From Tetragonia tetragonoides (lineage: Eukaryota; Streptophyta; Magnoliopsida; Caryophyllales; Aizoaceae), in assembly GCA_038025085.1 (NCBI GenBank), contig CM076147.1:35006766-35070765 (forward strand): DNA of 64,000 nucleotides. The letters are read 5' to 3'. The notes beneath the pieces are model-generated. The model worked only from the letters and a program-made list of their open reading frames with translations. It did not search any database and was not told the DNA's origin. Numbering within the stretch: position 1 is the stretch's first letter; each line of letters opens with the position of its first letter. This document shows positions 11,800 to 25,200 of this stretch, in pieces. Made by a program: the position numbers and the translations under genes.

Positions 11800-13018
11800 G
11801 CGCAATTTGGTGAAAACTACCTTAAAAATTATACCTTTTGTTCAGTACCCCCTTAACTGTTGCTATTTGTTCAGTACACTTTTAAAGTTACAAACGCCCT
11901 GTAAGTCACCAATTAAGTGAATTTCCGGCCAAATCTCTTAATTTTCTTCCCATTCTACCCTCACGTGCCCCTCATAGGACTTTTAAATGATTTGACCAAA
12001 TAATTAAAAACTTATTTGACCAAGCTAAAATTTAACAAAAGAGAAAAGTGATTTGGTCTTTCTTTTCTCTCTCCTCTTCAACCCCCGCCCTCTCTGCTCC
12101 TCCATGGCTATGCCCATGTAACAACCTCCTCCATGGCTCCACCTCTATTCCCTCTTCTCTGCGCCATCGGTCCACGCCCATCTAACCTCCTCCATCCTTT
12201 TTCTCTCACCTCAGGGACTGTCCATAGCCATAGCCGTCATCTTTACTCCGGCGCCATTCCTTCGACCCCGGTCTCCGGCGCCATTAATAACGGAACAACT
12301 CAATTTTCGTCCACTCTCTCACCAATTTAATGAAAACCCCAAAATACCAAAAATTTAAGCAAAAATCGAAACTCTATGTCATGGGTTTAGTCAAAACCCC
12401 AAATTAGCGACTAGAACTTAATTTGAGAAACCCAGATTCGATTTTATTTTGGGGAACTAGTTGTTGAAAGGAGAGGGGGCCGGGGGGGTGAAGCTGGTTT
12501 GAACGGAGTTGTAAGGTGGTGGTGATGGTGAAGCTGAGGAAATAGCAGAGGGAGAGGGCTGGTGTTGGTGGTTGTGGTGGTGGACAGGGATTGCAGTAAG
12601 AGGAGGGGTGGTGGTGGTGGTGGTGGAATGGTGGCTATGGAAATTGAGGAATATAGGTGAGGATGACAATTACTCAATTAGAGAGGTAATAATTAATTAC
12701 TTTATTTTAAATCTAATCTAGTTAATTAATTAATTAAATATTAAAATTAAATGATTTCATTTTAATTCATTTGTTTTTGTTTATTTAGTTTAGTTTTTCA
12801 TTTTTTTTTATTTTAGTTTGGTCAAATCATTTAAAAGTCACATGAGGGGCACGTGAGGGTAGAATGGGAAGAAAATTAAAAGATTTGGCCGGAAATTCAC
12901 ATAAGGAGTGACTTTCAGGGCGTTTGTAACTTTAAAGGTGGTACTGAACAAATAGCAACAGTTAAGGGGATACTGAATAAAAGGTGTAATTTTTAAGGTG
13001 GTTTTCACCAAATTGCGC
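11800..13018. mobile_element. Non-autonomous Mutator-like element with 9-bp target duplication
   Basis: Both ends start GCGCAATTTGGTGAAAAC and stay similar for about 200 bp (11800-12005 and 12825-13018 inverted). The element is flanked by a perfect 9-bp direct repeat TCCAAACAA (11791-11799 and 13019-13027). Long terminal inverted repeats plus a 9-bp duplication define a MULE. No transposase is present. The interior has a pyrimidine-rich segment and a GGT-rich tract (about 12470-12640) whose ORFs are low-complexity. The right end lies only 195 bp upstream of the ATG of the following 25-exon gene. Confidence 0.93.
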
Positions 13019-13126
13019 TCCAAACAAATACAACTTTGCAACACCCCAAAGCCAGACCTGGTTTTGGTTTGGCCCTTTGGGTCTAAATTTCATAAAAGGG
13101 TTCTCTATTTCTCTTTGATCAGACCG

Positions 13127-13130
<4 letters not shown>

Positions 13131-13158
<28 letters not shown>
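13131..13158. repeat. (CT)n microsatellite in promoter/5'UTR of the 25-exon gene
   Basis: Fourteen CT units about 55 bp upstream of the ATG. Pyrimidine-rich tracts next to the start site are common in plant promoters. It lies in the short segment left between the MULE and the coding sequence. Confidence 0.9.
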
Positions 13159-13163
<5 letters not shown>

Positions 13164-13212
13164 GACACTTGACTAGAGTAGACTTACCCGAGCTCTTCTC
13201 GCTATTCAGACA

Positions 13213-16200
13213 ATGGTCTCCAATGGCGGATCCATCGCCCATCCTTCGCCTCAACTACACTTCCGCAAGCTCTCTCGTCTCTCTCTCCTAGTCTTTACTC
13301 TTCTACTGGTAAGGCTTCTTTCTCTTCAATTTCGATTTTCACTTTCACATTTTACACTTGCATTATCTTTGATTGTTCGCGATCTTGATGAAATTGAGTG
13401 AAATGTGGTCCTAATTTGTGTTGTTTCGTTTGATTTGATGCGAATGATTATCGGAATTGCTAGGTCGTAAATTATGTTGACATAATTCGACTTAGATTGG
13501 TACCCGGACTTGTGAATTTTTGTTTTCGGATGGTTCGAATTTGTGAGTTTTGGGTAGATGGATTTTATTAGGGTTTTAATTTTATTCAAATGGAGGTCCA
13601 ATTAATGTGAATCATGCTTTGTAGTGTAAAAACTAAAAAGTACAGATAGGAGCTGAATGAGAGAGTGGGAAGACATAATGAGTGGAGAAATGAATAGTTG
13701 TATAAATTATAGTCCTTCTGCTATTAGTCCCAAATATCTAAATTATCGAACACGCCTAACTTGATGAACAAAAGCAAGACGCAAGTTGATGTTTAAGATA
13801 GGTAGTTATCAAATGAGGAGCATGGATAGTGATACTGCTACCTTGGGTGTCCTCATCTATTCCACTAGAGACCATCTTGTGTTATGTGCCGCAATGTTGT
13901 AGTTTCAAGACAAATGGCTGCCATATCCACTTTCGAGTAGGGAAATGTTTCCAGACAACAAATGATAAAACAAACCTAGACTATCTTCACTTTGACTATT
14001 TGACCTACTACGAACAAAGTTCTGAGTCGAAGTAAAAATAAGATCTATCTGATCCTCACGGACATTGGACTTCGGACTGACAGCATATAGTGGGGGTTGG
14101 CCCTTTAAAGGAACATGTAGATGTGTAGAGGCAAGCCAGGCAACTATTAAAATTCAAATACGCATAGACATGAGTCCTGATAGGCTACACTTAAGAGGCC
14201 TATCCCTAGAAATAAGGAAGTTTGTAGCATTCTTGAACTAGTCAATGTTAGAAAGGGGAAGGATTGTGTCATGAGCGAATTGAAGATGATAAATGTAGAC
14301 CCCCATTTGTTTCCACTTAACTTTGAGCTATTCATTTTTTTGAAGAATTCTTCCAAGAACATCCATGACCAATGTAAATATAAAAGAGAACAAGGGATCT
14401 CTCCACCTGAAACCTCAAACTGGAAAGAGGTGAACCATTATGTGGAGCATCATAAACTGGAACATAAAAAAATATACAGGTTCACCGCTGTATGGCTTTC
14501 TTGAGCAATCACCAAAACCCTTTCTTCCTAAAGCTTTATATGCATAAGAAGCCTTTGCTCACCTACTGGTTCTACAAAATACCCTTATAGATGTGCTCAA
14601 CAGAATTAATGTCTCCATATGTGGGGGTCGGTTTCTTTCTCTTAAAAGACATTCTTTATCTCGCTTGTGGTACGGGGGGGCTCTTTGGGTTATGGGGTTG
14701 ATGGGATTTCAAATTGATACACACGTGAGTTGCCATAAAATGTGGATTAATGCTTCCAAACAAGTATTGAAGTTTTTGCCAAAGATGTAGACATAGTTTT
14801 GGAGTCATGCCTCGACAATGATTTTTAATTAGTTATTTTGTTAGCAAAAATTCATACTAAATATGTAAATTTATTATAAGATTTTTTTCACTCTTGATGC
14901 TGTATGACCATCCTTTTAATGATAAACTTCTGTTAATGCTGAGGAGAGCTCCTCAGCTAGTGTAACAAACATGGTTCGAGCTTTTTGCAAAGAGAAACAG
15001 TTGTTAGTGAAGGTCTGGTTGTAGGAATCCTTACGCTGTGGATACAATTTTTCGTACTTGAACTTCAGGTTGAAGTTCCCACGCCAAACTCTTAATACCA
15101 TACTACCATTAACAGTTAACTTAAAAAAATAACTCTTGATACCATACTGCAACAAGGCTGTTGATAATCAGCACTTTATTTTAGGCCAAAGCCATCCGTA
15201 GCTGAGTCCGTGTAACATAGGACAATTTACTCTATTGAAGCACAAGGCTGGGACTGGGTGAATGCGTTTTGACTTTTGAGGGATTGTGAGTGCTTTTTAA
15301 GATGTGGTTTGTAATTTGCTCACTTTGTTGTATTGACTCCTATTTTTGTGGAGTAGACCTTATTCTCCTTTTTCAATGTTGTAAATTTTCTGGAAACAAC
15401 ATATACTCTTATCTTCAAAAAAAGAAGAAGAAAAAGAGACATACAGTGACGTATCTCAACCACAAATAGGACAGTGTTAAGCTAACATTTTATTTTTCTA
15501 ATCAATAGAGCTTTGTGGTTGGACTTGGACCCCCTCCCCCCCCCCCCACACACACACAAAAAAAACAAAAAAAACAAAACCGTATATGCCATGACACTAT
15601 GGGACATTTGCATCAGGCTTTGGCTCCAGGGTTGCTTGGATCTCCGGCACATCGTAAGAGTGGAATGTCGTCTGTGTTTTCTTTGTTTAACCTCAAAGAG
15701 AAGAGCAGGTTCTGGACCGAATCTGTCATACATGGTGGTAGGTATATGGCTTTATTTCATCTATTATTTTCTTCAAGCTAACAATTTTTTATTATTGAGA
15801 AATGTGTTTTCAATTCTTTGGCATGACAGTCTCCATTGATGTTCAGATTTTGATGATTTGGGATCCGCCGACCCTGGAAAGAATGGGGCCTTAAACTACT
15901 CCAAGGCAGGTAGTTAACACTCCTCAATGCTTGACATTTCTCTGTTTTAATATATGTGGTTTATATGTACTACCTTTCAAATTTCACCATGGTACTTTTT
16001 ATGTGTTTTTTGACGGGTAAACAAAATCCAGTAGTTGCCCTAAAGGTAATACTTGTGCTAATCATAATTACATGGATGATGTACAAAGGAAACCTAACCT
16101 AAATCATGCCAGTACTTATGTATGCCTAAATTTCTTATATGCCCTGAAGAAAGTAGATGTTTAGGAGCTCTAACTTTTGATTTTTATTAGAAGTTTGTGT

Positions 16201-19200
16201 TCTTGATATTTCTTTGTGAATCGTTGGATGGAAATATTCAATTATTGGGAGTTCCCCTACCTGATGGTGAAGTGGTGTATGGTTTGAACTTCCTCACAGG
16301 CAATGTTGCAAATTATTTGAAGCTCCAGGAAGTTGAGTCTATGTATCTTCCAGTTCCTTTGAATTTTATTTTTATTGGATTTGAAGGCAAAGGAAATGAA
16401 GGTAGCTATCTTCTCATTTTGAGTTTGCTAAATAGTATTAAACTTATTACAAAATTCTTTCTTCATGGATGTTTTCTCCATAATTCTTCAGGCTTTAGGC
16501 TGCAAGCTGAAGAACTCGAGCGCTGGTTCACGAAAATTGATCATATCTTTGAACATACACGGATTCCACAGATTGAAGAAGTGCTAAACCCATTTTACAA
16601 GATCAATGTTGATAAAGGGAATCACCATTTTCCTAGCTTAAGTCATGTAAACTACAAGTAATGTTTTCTCTAAGCTTAATTTATTACTCACTTTTTGAGA
16701 TACTGATTGGGACTTGTTAGTCAGTTGACAAAGATGTCATGCACTTATGTATCGTAATTTTGGAAATTCATTGATGCAGTTTCTCTGTTCATGCCATACA
16801 AATGAGCGAAAAGGTAACAACTGTATTTGAGCATGCCATTGCTGTCTTATCTCGAAAGGATGACGTCTCAGGGTCAGGGTATGCTATACAGTTCCTCACT
16901 TAATGTGCATTGGGCCAGTTTGTAATTTGACTCTTTATAGAGTCCTCTTTCACTGTTATTTTACTCTAATAATACAATACTTCTCTTCTCAAAAAAAAAA
17001 AAAAAAAAAAAAAAGGGTTGAGCACATCCTTACAATAGCACGTGTCTGCCCTTACTCATATCTTCTTTTGTTTTTTCCTCAATTCCTATGCTAGTTGTCA
17101 TTGCCTCGAATGAAAATCTATTTACACTTCTATTGTCTATCAACAGGGATGGTAAAGATGCTTTGTGGCAGGTGGACCTGGATATGATGGAAGTTGTTCT
17201 CGATAGTCTCATCGATTATTTGCAAGTTGGAAATGCATACAACATTTTCATTTTGAATCCGAAGCATGATGTTAACAGAACTAGATATGGCTATAGGTAT
17301 GATTTTGTAGCTGCAGCTCTGAATGTTTCTCTGTGCCGCTAAGGCGCTAAGCTTGGGGAATGATTAAAGATTTTATCAAATTGTGTTCTTATGACTACTG
17401 TATATATTGTTTACTGAGCTCGTAATTGAATCGCAGGAGAGGATTGTCTGATTCAGAGATAGACTTCCTAAAGCAGGTGCTTCTTTCTTCATAAATCTTT
17501 CCCTAGATAAGTGCTTTTAAGTGTTAAACGTTCAGATTATCTCAGCACATTTCACCAACTTCTGTTACTTGATTATCCTTGGAAAACAGTGTCATGTTTA
17601 TATTGTGCTTGTTATGTGTGTGTATATACCTAAGTTGTTACTGTTATTGTCAACATTATTAAGATGTCATATCTGGTGCAGAATAAGAGCTTGCAAGCTA
17701 GAATACGTGAATCAGGAAGCGCTCCAGAGATTACTCTTGGTGTGGAAACTTACTCTCATGCTTCTTTGTCAATCTTTCTTAAAGTCTTTAGTATTCTGGC
17801 CAAGTATCTTGTGCTGATAGGGAAACTCATTCCATTGTATTTCTATTTCTTACTAACAATAACCACTTCCTTTTACTGGAAAAATTTCAGCAATAGAAAA
17901 GATTCAGAGACCTCTGTATGAAAAGCACCCAATGGCTAAGTTTGCATGGACAATTACTGAAGAAACTGATACGGTTTGTGGTCTACTTCTTTCCTTAATT
18001 TCGAGTATAAAGTATGTTACTGTTACATTTCATTCAAATAACAACATACTTTTTCTTAAAAAGGCATATGTTTATGTGGACCTCCTTTACATGTTCCTTA
18101 TAGCATGATACTCATACACTGGATGGAGCAAAATAGCTTTTGTTAGTTGTAAGGAACAAAGATTCACACTTTACATACAATTTCCACATTGCATTGTGGC
18201 TTAAAGATTATCTTTGGTTAAGAAACAATTCTGCCTTTTTTCTCTTTTCCGTTTTTTCTGATGAGCTGAAATTCTGCATCGTTAACATTCTTTTAGTTAC
18301 CTAAAATTTTATTCGTGGCATGTGTACGGACTTATGGTGAATATCAAATGTAACTGTAAATTCTTTAGACCGAGCATTGAAGTGGGTGTGGTGGTGTATA
18401 ACTTTTTTTTAAATGCATTTGTGGCTTGTTGCATGTGTATATCATATTCCTCTTAGTTTAGTGGGTCATTTTTGGCATACAATCTGAACCCCTGACATAT
18501 TGAAAAGTAAAAGAACATCTAGTCTAAGATTGTCTTGTTCATAAGAAAAAGTGATGTGAAGAAAGGAAAAAGGAGGATTTAAAGAGTGCAGCAGGATGCT
18601 TTGATGAGATATTATTTAGACTTTGTTTGTATCTGAATTATGCAGGTTGAATGGTCTAATAAATGTTCAGAAGCTCTAAACAGTATTGGAAAATTATATC
18701 AAGGGAAGGACACAGATTACATCATTGAGAGCAAAGTTTTGCAGGTAGATGTCTTAGTTCAAAGTATGAAAATCATGAAAAGAAGTGGATCTGTGACTTT
18801 TAATTGACATCTATTATGTATTCTTTTTCTTATAAGTATAGTTTGTTTGAAGGTGTTGAATGGGAAGAGCGGAGATCTAAAGCTTGCTTTGGAAAAGGAG
18901 CTAAAATCTGGGGACATCAGTGGCATTCATGCTGAATGTCTAACAGATACATGGATAGGAAAAGACAGGTTTTAGTACATGCAGCTTGTTTTCCCAAAGC
19001 CACATCAGCATAATTATATCGTAACCTCTATGGATGTCATAATTTCAGGTGGGCATTTATTGATCTAAGTGCTGGGCCATTTACATGGGGTCCTGCTGTA
19101 GGAGGACAGGGTGTTCGTACGGAGCACAGTATGCCGAATGTAACAAAAACAATTGGTGCAGTTGCAGGTGCTGCAAACATTTTCTGTTTTTCCCATTGCC

Positions 19201-22200
19201 GTTGAAGTAGTTTGATCACTTGTCTGCTTAGTTTTTTCCGTATCTTGTCAGCTATACTCTGTTGACAATGATGGTATATCAGGAGACCTCAGTTGGGACT
19301 GTTTCTCCATTATTAAACGCAGGTGTTCTGAGTGTTTATAGTTATGTTGTCGGGTTAAAAGCCATTTCAACAGAACCGTAAGACTCATTAATTTTGTGAT
19401 CTCGATTGTAGTGGGCTAAATCAAACGCCTTACTTTACTGTATTCTTTCCTAAGTACTTCTCAAACTTAGATTTAATGAAGTCTACATACATTTGAATTG
19501 TGAACTGCCATTTCCCACCATAATGAGAGTCCCATGAGAGATCTTGATTTGGTGGTCTACATTCTTTTGCTAAGTGAATTTAAATGAAGAAAAAAAGAGA
19601 ATTTATTTTGCCTAATAAACCTGCATATGGTAGGTGTAACCGTGTAAGTAACCTCAACCATAAGAATCTAACTACTCTGCCTACACTGCTTGAATTATAT
19701 CTCACTTGCCAAAAAAATATAAGTGGATGTAAAAGTGGCAGTTGTAATTGCTCTGCACCTAGGCAATCAATTTTGTTTCTATCCACTTGAGCAAATGTAA
19801 TTGCCTTGATTTGGTTGCATTACAATTAACATTTTCAGATACTTCCTGGTATTTATATTTGAATGTTCTTGTCAACTTTGTGTTGTACAGAGATTTCTGA
19901 AGAGGAAGCTGAAGATCGCTTACAGGACGCAATTCAGGAAAGATTTGCTGTGTTTGGGGATGTAAGCATCTTTTGATATATCTAGCACTCATCTCTCTGA
20001 TAATAGATACATATGTTTTGTCTTGTACTAAGCGCCTATGCAATCAAGCTCTTGCCTATTGCCTTTGCTTATAAATACCATTTAATCTACCAATTACTGG
20101 CCAGTTATTTAGGTTTGGTTTTACCTTTATTTGATGGCAAGGATATCCTATCTTTACCTCTCCAACGACACTGTACATCTTATAGTTTAGGAATTAGGAT
20201 AATCCTAAAATATTTGTATTTCAGTTATCTGGTATTATGGAGGTTTCTATACCGAGAATCAAGCTGATGTATAATGGTGGGATAGTCTCCGTTTTAGGAA
20301 GGTATGGAGTCCGGTCAGGCCGCAGGATTGGTAAGTGCCTAAGTGGGCAAGCTCACTGTAGGACGTGCTAAATTCATTCCTCTTTCTATCAACATCATGA
20401 TCAAAGAGCAACGTCGCATGAAATGCTATTCGCTTACACAATACTGAGATGCTTCGTGGTAGTATTCGTCATGACTTATGAGGGATGTTCTCGTTAGAGG
20501 AATTCTCCTATGCCACTAGCATTAATATATCTCAAGGAAAAAATGATTTTCATCTGCAGAAATTTCGTTAATCCACATGCTATGTTATCAACTAGGCCAG
20601 AGAGAAGAATTAAAATTTTAAACAATGAGGAATTGAGGATAATACAATATAAGTGTCGATTAGGTAAAGTGGGGAAAGTTGATAGTCGAATTGGACTAAA
20701 GTACAGGAAACTAAGAAGTAATGACAGCACAAAGCCTAGCTGAGCAATATAATGAAAGAAATGGAGCCTAGTCTCAAATTTCTTATTTCTCGATTCTTTT
20801 TCTTCTCATTCATCTCCTCCTCCTTCACATCGGATTGCCAGTGAATTGAGTTGAACTCCACCGCAATCTGGGTTAATATTTTGGATATATGACCTGGTTC
20901 ACGGTTCCAAGGGTTGACCCTCTTACCATGCAATAATTCCTGAATCCATTCCCTGCTTCAACTTTTATTTGGAAGTCTAAGGCCCCAAAGGTGAAAGCAG
21001 TTGTTTTGGAATGCAGATCGGATAAGCTCAATGTTACTGCTACATCGAAAAACTGAAGCTGCATGGAGCTGTTTCACTTAGTGCTTGCTCCCTCCGTTTT
21101 TTATTATCTGTCATTTATGCTTTTCGATATCAAGCTTTGACCATAAATTTATGAAAAAGTTACCTATTACACAATATGAAATATATACATTATATTCATA
21201 TTAGAAAATGCTCACATATTATTATTTTCTTTTATAATTGTTCTTTATATAGTTTGAGGGAAATTAAAGGTCAAAGTTCGACCTTGAAAAGCAATAATGA
21301 CAAAAATAAAATAGAAGGGAGGGAGTACGTGATGCATTCCTGCATGGTCATTGTGGTACAGCCTTTTCAGTATAAGGAAGGAATCTTGGACTTGTCCAGC
21401 TTCTGTTTTTGGAGCATTTGAATTAAAACATATTTGTTAAGGGAGGGTCAGGCCTATAAAATTCTTTGGCAGAGTTCTTCACTTTGGCGTCTTTGTGAAG
21501 GAGCTTTCTCTGGTTTTATTTGACTACTGTCAGGTGGCGTTTACTAGGTTGCAATCAAATGCAATGAAATGCAATTATTTTATAGGGTAAATGAGAAGTG
21601 GAAAAGAACAAAGGGGAGGAAGGAGATGGAAAAAGTAAGATTGATTACACCATCCAAAGTACTCATCATTACATGGGAAAAGTTGAGCAATTATGATTAC
21701 AATGGATAATGCAATCAACCCCACTTTTCCTATCCCTCTCCTCCCACTCCTTCACTTTTCACCTCCCATTTACCCTATAAAATGATTGCATTGCATTTGC
21801 ATTTGATTGCAACCTAGTAAACGAGGCCTCAATGTGATTGACATGCTTCTCTGTATCACTGGGCCTCTAGTTTTCCTTTCCATGTTCTTGTTAATAAGTT
21901 TTATTACCTTAGATTAGGTTTCCTAGGAAACAATTTTAATGCTTGCTTTATATGTATATGGACGCTTATTAATGACTCATTGCTTCATACGAAAATGAAG
22001 TTATTCTTTGTTGGCCATCTCCATTAACTACTTTTTGAAACATCGCAGAAAGACCACGAGGCTGTTGATATCCTTCTAGCTGAAATCGATATTTATGAGC
22101 TTTTTGCTTTTAAACATTGCAGAGGAAGGAGAGTCAAGCTTGCCCTTTGTGAAGGTAATTTCTTGGCTTTCTTTCTGTAAGTAGCCTTTTTGCTTTCTCA

Positions 22201-25200
22201 AATTTTTTGTGTACTGCTGAAAGCTAAATTTGCACCTTTTTCTGTGGAAGCTGACTAAGTTATACAACTCGGGTACTAATTTTTATAGAACTTGATGAGA
22301 GAATGCGGGAACTAAAGAATGAGCTGCAGGCTTTGGAAGGTGATGAGTCTGATGAAAATCATAAGAGAAAGGCATTAGATGCATTAAGACGGATGGAGAG
22401 CTGGAATCTGTTCAGTGATAAGGATGAGGTATTCTTCTGTCTCTCTGCATTTCTATTCTTCTCATATACTAATTTGTACACAAAGGCATGCCCAGGTGTT
22501 TGACATTCATCATTCGTGTTTCAAATTTACTGTTCCTATACACGGTTTTCTCTTTATATGGGTGTACTCAGCTGATACTACCCTCGCAGGAGTTCCAAAA
22601 TTACACTGTTGCTCGTGATACATTTCTGGCACATCAAGGTTCAATCTTGTGGGGAACTATGAGGCACATTATAGCGCCTTCTGTGGCTGATGGAGCATTT
22701 CATTTCTATGAGCAGATATCTTATCAGTTATTTTTTATCACACAGGATGTACTATGCTCTCTCCTTCACTCCCTCTCCCTCTAGCTCTCTGTATGTGTGT
22801 GTTCATGCATGCTGTTTGTGTGCGTGTGTGATCTAAATTTTTTTCTCTGTGCATGAGAGGTGCGTGTATGCGTGCGTGGTTAGGAGTGTGTATCAAAGTA
22901 CATATCTGATTTATCTCTTTCTCTCTGTGCATGAGTATACACTAACATAATTTACTGAAATGGTCTTGACATATTTGTATCCATCTATTTCGATGAGTTT
23001 AGTATGGGGGTTTTACCCACCCTCACTTGCCTGATTCTGGAAAAACCGTTGATTTCGTTTGGGATCATATTGTCTACTTGGCGTCTCTTTGGGCGAAGGC
23101 ATCTGGGGCCTTCAAGGGTGTTCCCATTACAATTATTCAGTATCATGGGCGGGATTTCTAGATATGTAATTTGTTTTCTTTTGAGGATGTTGTCTTTTAT
23201 ACCTCATTTTTTATACCATTGATTAATAGAATATTTTCTTATCTAAAAAGAAAAGAAAAAACCCCATACTCACTTGGTCTATTGTACAAACAGTAGCACT
23301 GACTCATGTTTCATATATTGTTAGACAGACCCGCTTAAATATTTTGTTATCATTGGCTATGCAGAAAGTCAGGAGTATTAAGCATCTGCCTGTGGATCTG
23401 AGGGTTCTAATGGATGGTTTATCATCGTTGTTGCTACCTTCACAGAAAGTGATGTTCAGCCAGCACATGTAAGTAATTTGTATTATATATTTTTTTTCCT
23501 CTCGCGGCGGTTTCATGGACTCTGTTTTGTGCTGGTATATATGAAACAGTGTTGGGGAAATAAACCTGATATCCTGAGTGCTGTCTCATGATAGCATCCG
23601 GGTTTGGGAGGTGCAGCTCAACCTGTCCACCTACTGGGTCAACCTTCTCAAGCATTTTCCTCTTTCTTTTCTTTTGGTTATCACAAAAACTTGTTTAAGA
23701 CGGTCTTTCCGTAACTTTTGGTGAGACAAGGGTCACTTCTTAGTGAAATAGGGGTCATGGATGATAATGAGTTACCCCTACATTGCTAAATAGTGACCCC
23801 ATTTTTCCGTGAGTTGGTCTCACAAAAGACTTGCTCTTTAGTTATTGCCTGAACCCGGAAAAGGTAACTCCAAGTTAACGAGTAGTAGAGCACTGCATGA
23901 AGGTTAAATCAGTGAGCCTGTACTGTTTGTACATTGTAGTTTGAGTATGAAGAACCTGTTTTTATAACCTTATCTAGAAAAAAAGAACCCGTTCTCATAA
24001 GCTTTTTTTTCTTACTGAAATGTGGTGACCACTTCCTGGTTGAACTGACAACCTCGTAGCCAATGTACCATCCACTCCAATTAGGGTTGATTGGTTCTTC
24101 CTGGTAACTGAACCAACTGGGCCTGATGCCAGACTGTTCCTGGTCCAACCAGTTGGGCCAATCATCTGGTTTCACGTAACTCTTGTAAATTCTTGATTGG
24201 TTATCGTCAAGTCACTTTCTTTGTTTTATCCATGTGTGAACTGACAATGTAATTATATATTGGGGCCTATAGGTTGCCACTTTCAGATGATCCTGCTTTG
24301 GCAATGGCTTTCTCAGTGGCTCGGCGTGCAGCAGCTGTACCAATGTTGTTCGTCAATGGAACTTATAGAAAGACTGTTTCGAATTATCTGGATTCCTCCA
24401 TTCTCCAACATCAGTTACGAAGGCTCAATGAGCATAGCACTCTGAAAGGTGTTCCTCCAATGTTTCTGATGGACTTTACTTGAGTTTTGGCTGTGAATGT
24501 CTTACCTGATGTGTGTTAACCACTTTTTTTTCATAGTATGACAGACATTGCCTGTTTGGGAGATGAACCCGCTCCATTAAAGTATGTTTGTATGATTACA
24601 ATGCAATGATGTAATTTAGAAGATACACATCAAACTCTGTGTTTTAGTCTTCCATGAACATATTGTGGTCTCTTAGGGTTTTTTGAATCGCCAACTTCCA
24701 AGTTCCATGTCGTTCTGAGTGCAAAACTGCGACTTACTTGAAAGTCTTGAATAAACTTTCTGAAAAGATCTTTCTGGTGTTTGTGGCTACGTAGATGAAT
24801 GTCATATCAGATGAAAGTCTCTGGGCCATTAGAAAAAGTGAATTAGTCACCCAGCTATGATCTTCTTTTCTGGATTTGGTATTCCAATTTGAAAATGCAT
24901 ACTTTATTCATGCAGGAACACATGCTAATAGCAGGTCCACACTGGAGGTTCCAATTTTCTGGTTTATCCATGGTGATCCCTTACTGGTCGACAAGCATTA
25001 TCAGGCAAAAGCACTTTCGGACATGATCATTGTTGTTCAGTCAGAGTCCTCATCCTGGGAAAGTCATTTGCAGTGCAATGGGCAGTCGATAATTTGGGAT
25101 TTAAGGTAAACATCTCAAATTTTCTTTTGTCAGATTTTTTTTTATTCCCTGACGTATTTCCTCTGTTGGAGGATTGAAAAAGTACTGTTTTTAGTCATTG

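Noticed and set aside
12444..12677. Overlapping minus-strand frames rich in Pro, His and Thr inside the 1.2-kb MULE
   Set aside because: They are low-complexity translations of a GGT-rich tract in two frames at once, with no family match.
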